57,621 nt of DNA from Croceivirga sp. (lineage in GTDB: Bacteria; Bacteroidota; Bacteroidia; Flavobacteriales; Flavobacteriaceae). The stretch covers positions 1 to 57,621 of the forward strand of contig JANQSA010000011.1 of assembly GCA_028284285.1 (NCBI GenBank), in the 5' to 3' direction. The number at the start of each line of letters is the position of its first letter. The first letter of the stretch is position 1. The notes beneath the pieces are model-generated. The model saw nothing but the letters and a program-made list of their open reading frames with translations, searched no databases and was not told where the DNA came from. This document shows, piece after piece, positions 56,248 to 57,621 of the stretch. Position numbers and translations under genes: made by a program.

Positions 56248-56796
56248 ATGAATGCTTATAAAAAAATAAAGAAAGCCAGACAGGAGTTAGGTCTCACTCA
56301 AACTGATATGGCAAAAGCCCTGGGGCTTTCCCAAAACGCTGTGTCTAAATTGGAATCTGGGCAAAAAAAATTTATTCCAAATAAGTATATCTTGTATTTA
56401 CAAGAAAAGGGATACGATATCAATTCGATTTTCAATGACAAGCTACCATTGCAAAAACTTCCCAAGACCAGCCCTTCTACCCATAAAGGAGGCTCCTACG
56501 GTTTGGTAGGTAATGATCTCTCGTTGAAAAAAAAGATCATGCGGTTTCTGGAGCTACCTAACGAAACTGCATTGAACGCGTTTTTAGATCAAATTGATAA
56601 AAGCGATGACCATTCGCAACATCCTTTGGAAAAATTGGTGCTAAAGGTTTGGGAAAAAAAGTATTTGAACAAATTCAACAGTTTGGTGCGTCAGATGGAA
56701 TTCTACGAAGAGGAAGTGTTTGAGCTTGCCTCTGAACGCATTGCAGCGGGGCGCAAGAAGATGGAGGAAGAAGACAAAACGGAAGGGACGCTTTGA
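56248..56796 (+). CDS. XRE-family helix-turn-helix regulator (182 aa)
   Basis: DNA-binding protein with an N-terminal Cro/CI-type domain at about 3-52; the helix-turn-helix reads GLTQTDMAKALGLSQNAVSKLESGQKK split over its two helices. The C-terminal part (60-182) is hydrophilic with coiled-coil tendency (EFYEEEVFELASERIAAGRKKMEEEDK) and matches no effector domain I know. ATG at 56248 is chosen over TTG at 56236, since the HTH begins shortly after. The inverted repeats upstream suggest autoregulation and control of the divergent gene. Confidence 0.87.
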   Translation: MNAYKKIKKARQELGLTQTDMAKALGLSQNAVSKLESGQKKFIPNKYILYLQEKGYDINSIFNDKLPLQKLPKTSPSTHKGGSYGLVGNDLSLKKKIMRFLELPNETALNAFLDQIDKSDDHSQHPLEKLVLKVWEKKYLNKFNSLVRQMEFYEEEVFELASERIAAGRKKMEEEDKTEGTL

Positions 56797-56888
56797 TATG
56801 GGGTTTGCCCACCCTTAACATAATCCAATGCCAATAACAACAAGCCACCGCAAATACCAATACTATCGGAATCCTTTCCTTCACTTCA

Positions 56889-56905
56889 GTGGTCCCACCT
56901 GGGCT
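56889..56905. repeat. 17-bp copy of the tRNA 3' end
   Basis: GTGGTCCCACCTGGGCT at 56889-56905 is identical to 56995-57011, which encodes the acceptor and T-stem end of the tRNA. It lies beyond the tRNA terminator and is joined on its other side to CTTCGACTAGACTCAGC (56910-56926 region), a flavobacterial-type repeat. It could be a remnant of a second tRNA copy or an old attachment site. Confidence 0.85.
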
Positions 56906-56953
56906 TACTTCGACTAGACTCAGCATAAACTTCTCGCCCAAGGTTTGCTGCAC

Positions 56954-56983
56954 AAAAAAAGTCCTAGCTATCGCTAAGACTTT
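56954..56983 (-). terminator. Rho-independent terminator of the tRNA gene
   Basis: On the minus strand AAAGTCTTAGC-GATA-GCTAGGACTTT forms an 11-bp stem with one G-T pair, followed by a T-run. It begins 13 nt past the tRNA 3' end. Confidence 0.9.
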
Positions 56984-56995
56984 TCCACCACTTTG

Positions 56996-57069
56996 TGGTC
57001 CCACCTGGGCTCGAACCAGGGACCAACTGATTATGAGTCAGCTACTCTAACCAACTGAGCTATAGGACC
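56996..57069 (-). tRNA. tRNA with CAU anticodon (elongator Met or Ile2)
   Basis: The 74-nt gene folds completely: acceptor GGTCCTA/TGGGACC, D-arm GCTC/GAGT with loop AGTTGGTTA, anticodon stem GCTGA/TCAGT with loop CTCATAA (anticodon CAT), variable loop TGGTC, T-arm CCTGG/CCAGG with loop TTCGAGC, discriminator A. CCA is not encoded. CAU may be elongator methionine or lysidine-modified isoleucine; the absence of a C1-A72-type mismatch and of three G-C pairs in the anticodon stem excludes the initiator. The variable region TTGGTC resembles that of E. coli tRNA-Ile2, but I cannot decide. Confidence 0.94.
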
Positions 57070-57114
57070 TAGTTGTATTTATTTTTCAACCACTGCCTGC
57101 CGTTATCGCATGGC

Positions 57115-57163
57115 AACCAACTGAGCCCCGCCTACCAGCCGCTAGGCGGGCAGGTATAGGACC
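57115..57163 (-). pseudogene. Partial tRNA copy split by a palindrome
   Basis: On the minus strand GGTCCTATA (57163-57155) and GCTCAGTTGGTT (57126-57115) equal the first 21 nt of the neighbouring tRNA gene, but a 28-bp GC-rich segment (57127-57154) separates positions 9 and 10. The insert holds the palindrome CCCGCCTA/TAGGCGGG. Nothing matching the rest of the tRNA follows. Confidence 0.85.
57127..57154. repeat. Palindromic insert inside the tRNA fragment
   Basis: CCCGCCTA (57127-57134) and TAGGCGGG (57143-57150) are perfect 8-bp arms around an 8-nt loop, followed by CAGG. The GC-rich core resembles the other palindromes of the window, and its exact position inside tRNA-derived sequence argues that the element can insert. 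Confidence 0.8.
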
Positions 57164-57474
57164 AAATCGTGAATTCTCAATTTTCAAATCCCAAATTACA
57201 ATAATTCGGATTTCCCTTTTAAAAGGGCAGCAAAATTAGGATTTATTTTTTGATGTGGCAATACTATGTATCCTATTCCTGGTTGTTTCCCGCACAGAAT
57301 ACCCAATGTCAAATTAGTGTTATATTCCTTATTAGAGTAGTATTGCTTGAAAAGCTATCTTACTTTCTATTATATTAGATTTTTTAAAAAAAAGACCACT
57401 TTGTATTGTATATCGAGTGGTACAATGACCCTTAAAATTTGACTCCCGTTTTGAGCGGTGAGTAAACAGACCAG
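57164..57474. other. AT-rich non-coding stretch before GH65
   Basis: No gene seen in these 311 bp. It contains a perfect 14-bp palindrome CCCTTTTAAAAGGG (57214-57227) and an ACCACT/AGTGGT inverted repeat (57395-57421). No clear TTG/TAnnTTTG promoter was found, although the region must carry the leader of the following gene. Confidence 0.6.
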
Positions 57475-57621
57475 ATGATTTCGAAAAACATTAAACTCCC
57501 GCCCAGGCATATTTATCCTATTGATGACTGGAGGATCATCCAAAAAAAATTTTCACCCCAATATCTGGCTCAGGATGAAACCGTTTTTGCTATCGCTAAC
57601 GGCTATCTTGGTTTTCGGGGC
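57475..57621 (+). CDS. Glycoside hydrolase family 65 protein, N-terminal 49 aa (cut by window edge)
   Basis: Only the start is present. The end of the visible part reads DETVFAIANGYLGFRG, the conserved N-terminal element of GH65 enzymes (maltose, trehalose or kojibiose phosphorylases and relatives), preceded by DDWRIIQKKFSPQYL. These enzymes release beta-glucose 1-phosphate from alpha-glucosides. The specificity cannot be read from this part. No signal peptide, so a cytoplasmic enzyme is likely. Confidence 0.85.
   Translation, partial: MISKNIKLPPRHIYPIDDWRIIQKKFSPQYLAQDETVFAIANGYLGFRG

Noticed and set aside
56675-57004. 109-aa minus-strand ORF over the XRE 3' end and tRNA region
   Set aside because: It crosses the tRNA 3' end and the terminator in antisense; composition not protein-like.
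56995-57011. Functional attachment site of a resident integrative element
   Set aside because: The repeats are only 106 bp apart with no integrase gene between or near them, so at most a remnant.

Overview
The window looks like a chromosomal segment from a marine-type member of the Flavobacteriaceae (Bacteroidota). The evidence is the gene order pdxA / DUF177 / rpmF / fabH / accB / accC, starts without Shine-Dalgarno sequences, one clear TTG-N19-TAnnTTTG promoter, a TSUP and a sodium:solute symporter of flavobacterial type, a large Reg_prop/Y_Y_Y sensor, and short palindromes typical of this group between genes. Base composition is moderately AT-rich.

Region 1 (2-40432, + strand) is the outstanding feature. 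It holds seventeen consecutive MacB/FtsX-type ABC permease genes (P1-P17; P1 is cut by the window edge), followed by one LolD/MacB-like ATPase gene. Each complete permease has 769-823 residues and appears to be two four-helix FtsX permease halves fused in one chain, so it has about eight helices, two large periplasmic domains and two cytoplasmic coupling loops. None of the sixteen complete copies is broken. Coupling loops and the C-terminal NPVKSLRTE-type tail are conserved, while the periplasmic domains have diverged strongly. Most junctions are 11-32 bp; longer gaps precede P6, P10, P13, P14 and the ATPase. I infer a co-directional family of interchangeable permeases served by one ATPase, or a repeatedly amplified cluster; the substrate is unknown.

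Region 2 (40436-46618, - strand) is housekeeping: a DAO-family FAD oxidoreductase, then (in transcription order) pdxA, DUF177/YceD, rpmF, fabH, accB and accC, which covers PLP synthesis, ribosomal protein L32 and the entry into fatty-acid synthesis. A promoter upstream of DUF177 and terminators after rpmF and accC are visible. ribE (+) diverges from pdxA.

Region 3 (47320-51172) has an HGSNAT/DUF5009-like membrane acyltransferase and a sodium:solute symporter on the minus strand, and a divergent TSUP family exporter.

Region 4 (51249-55234) pairs a periplasmic propeller sensor that ends in a GAF-like domain, with no kinase or DNA-binding output, with a GluR0-like ligand-gated potassium channel starting 2 nt after it. 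Region 5 (55351-57621) has an unrecognised protein, a divergent XRE regulator, a tRNA with CAU anticodon bracketed by two partial tRNA copies joined to palindromic repeats, and the 5' end of a GH65 phosphorylase/hydrolase gene.
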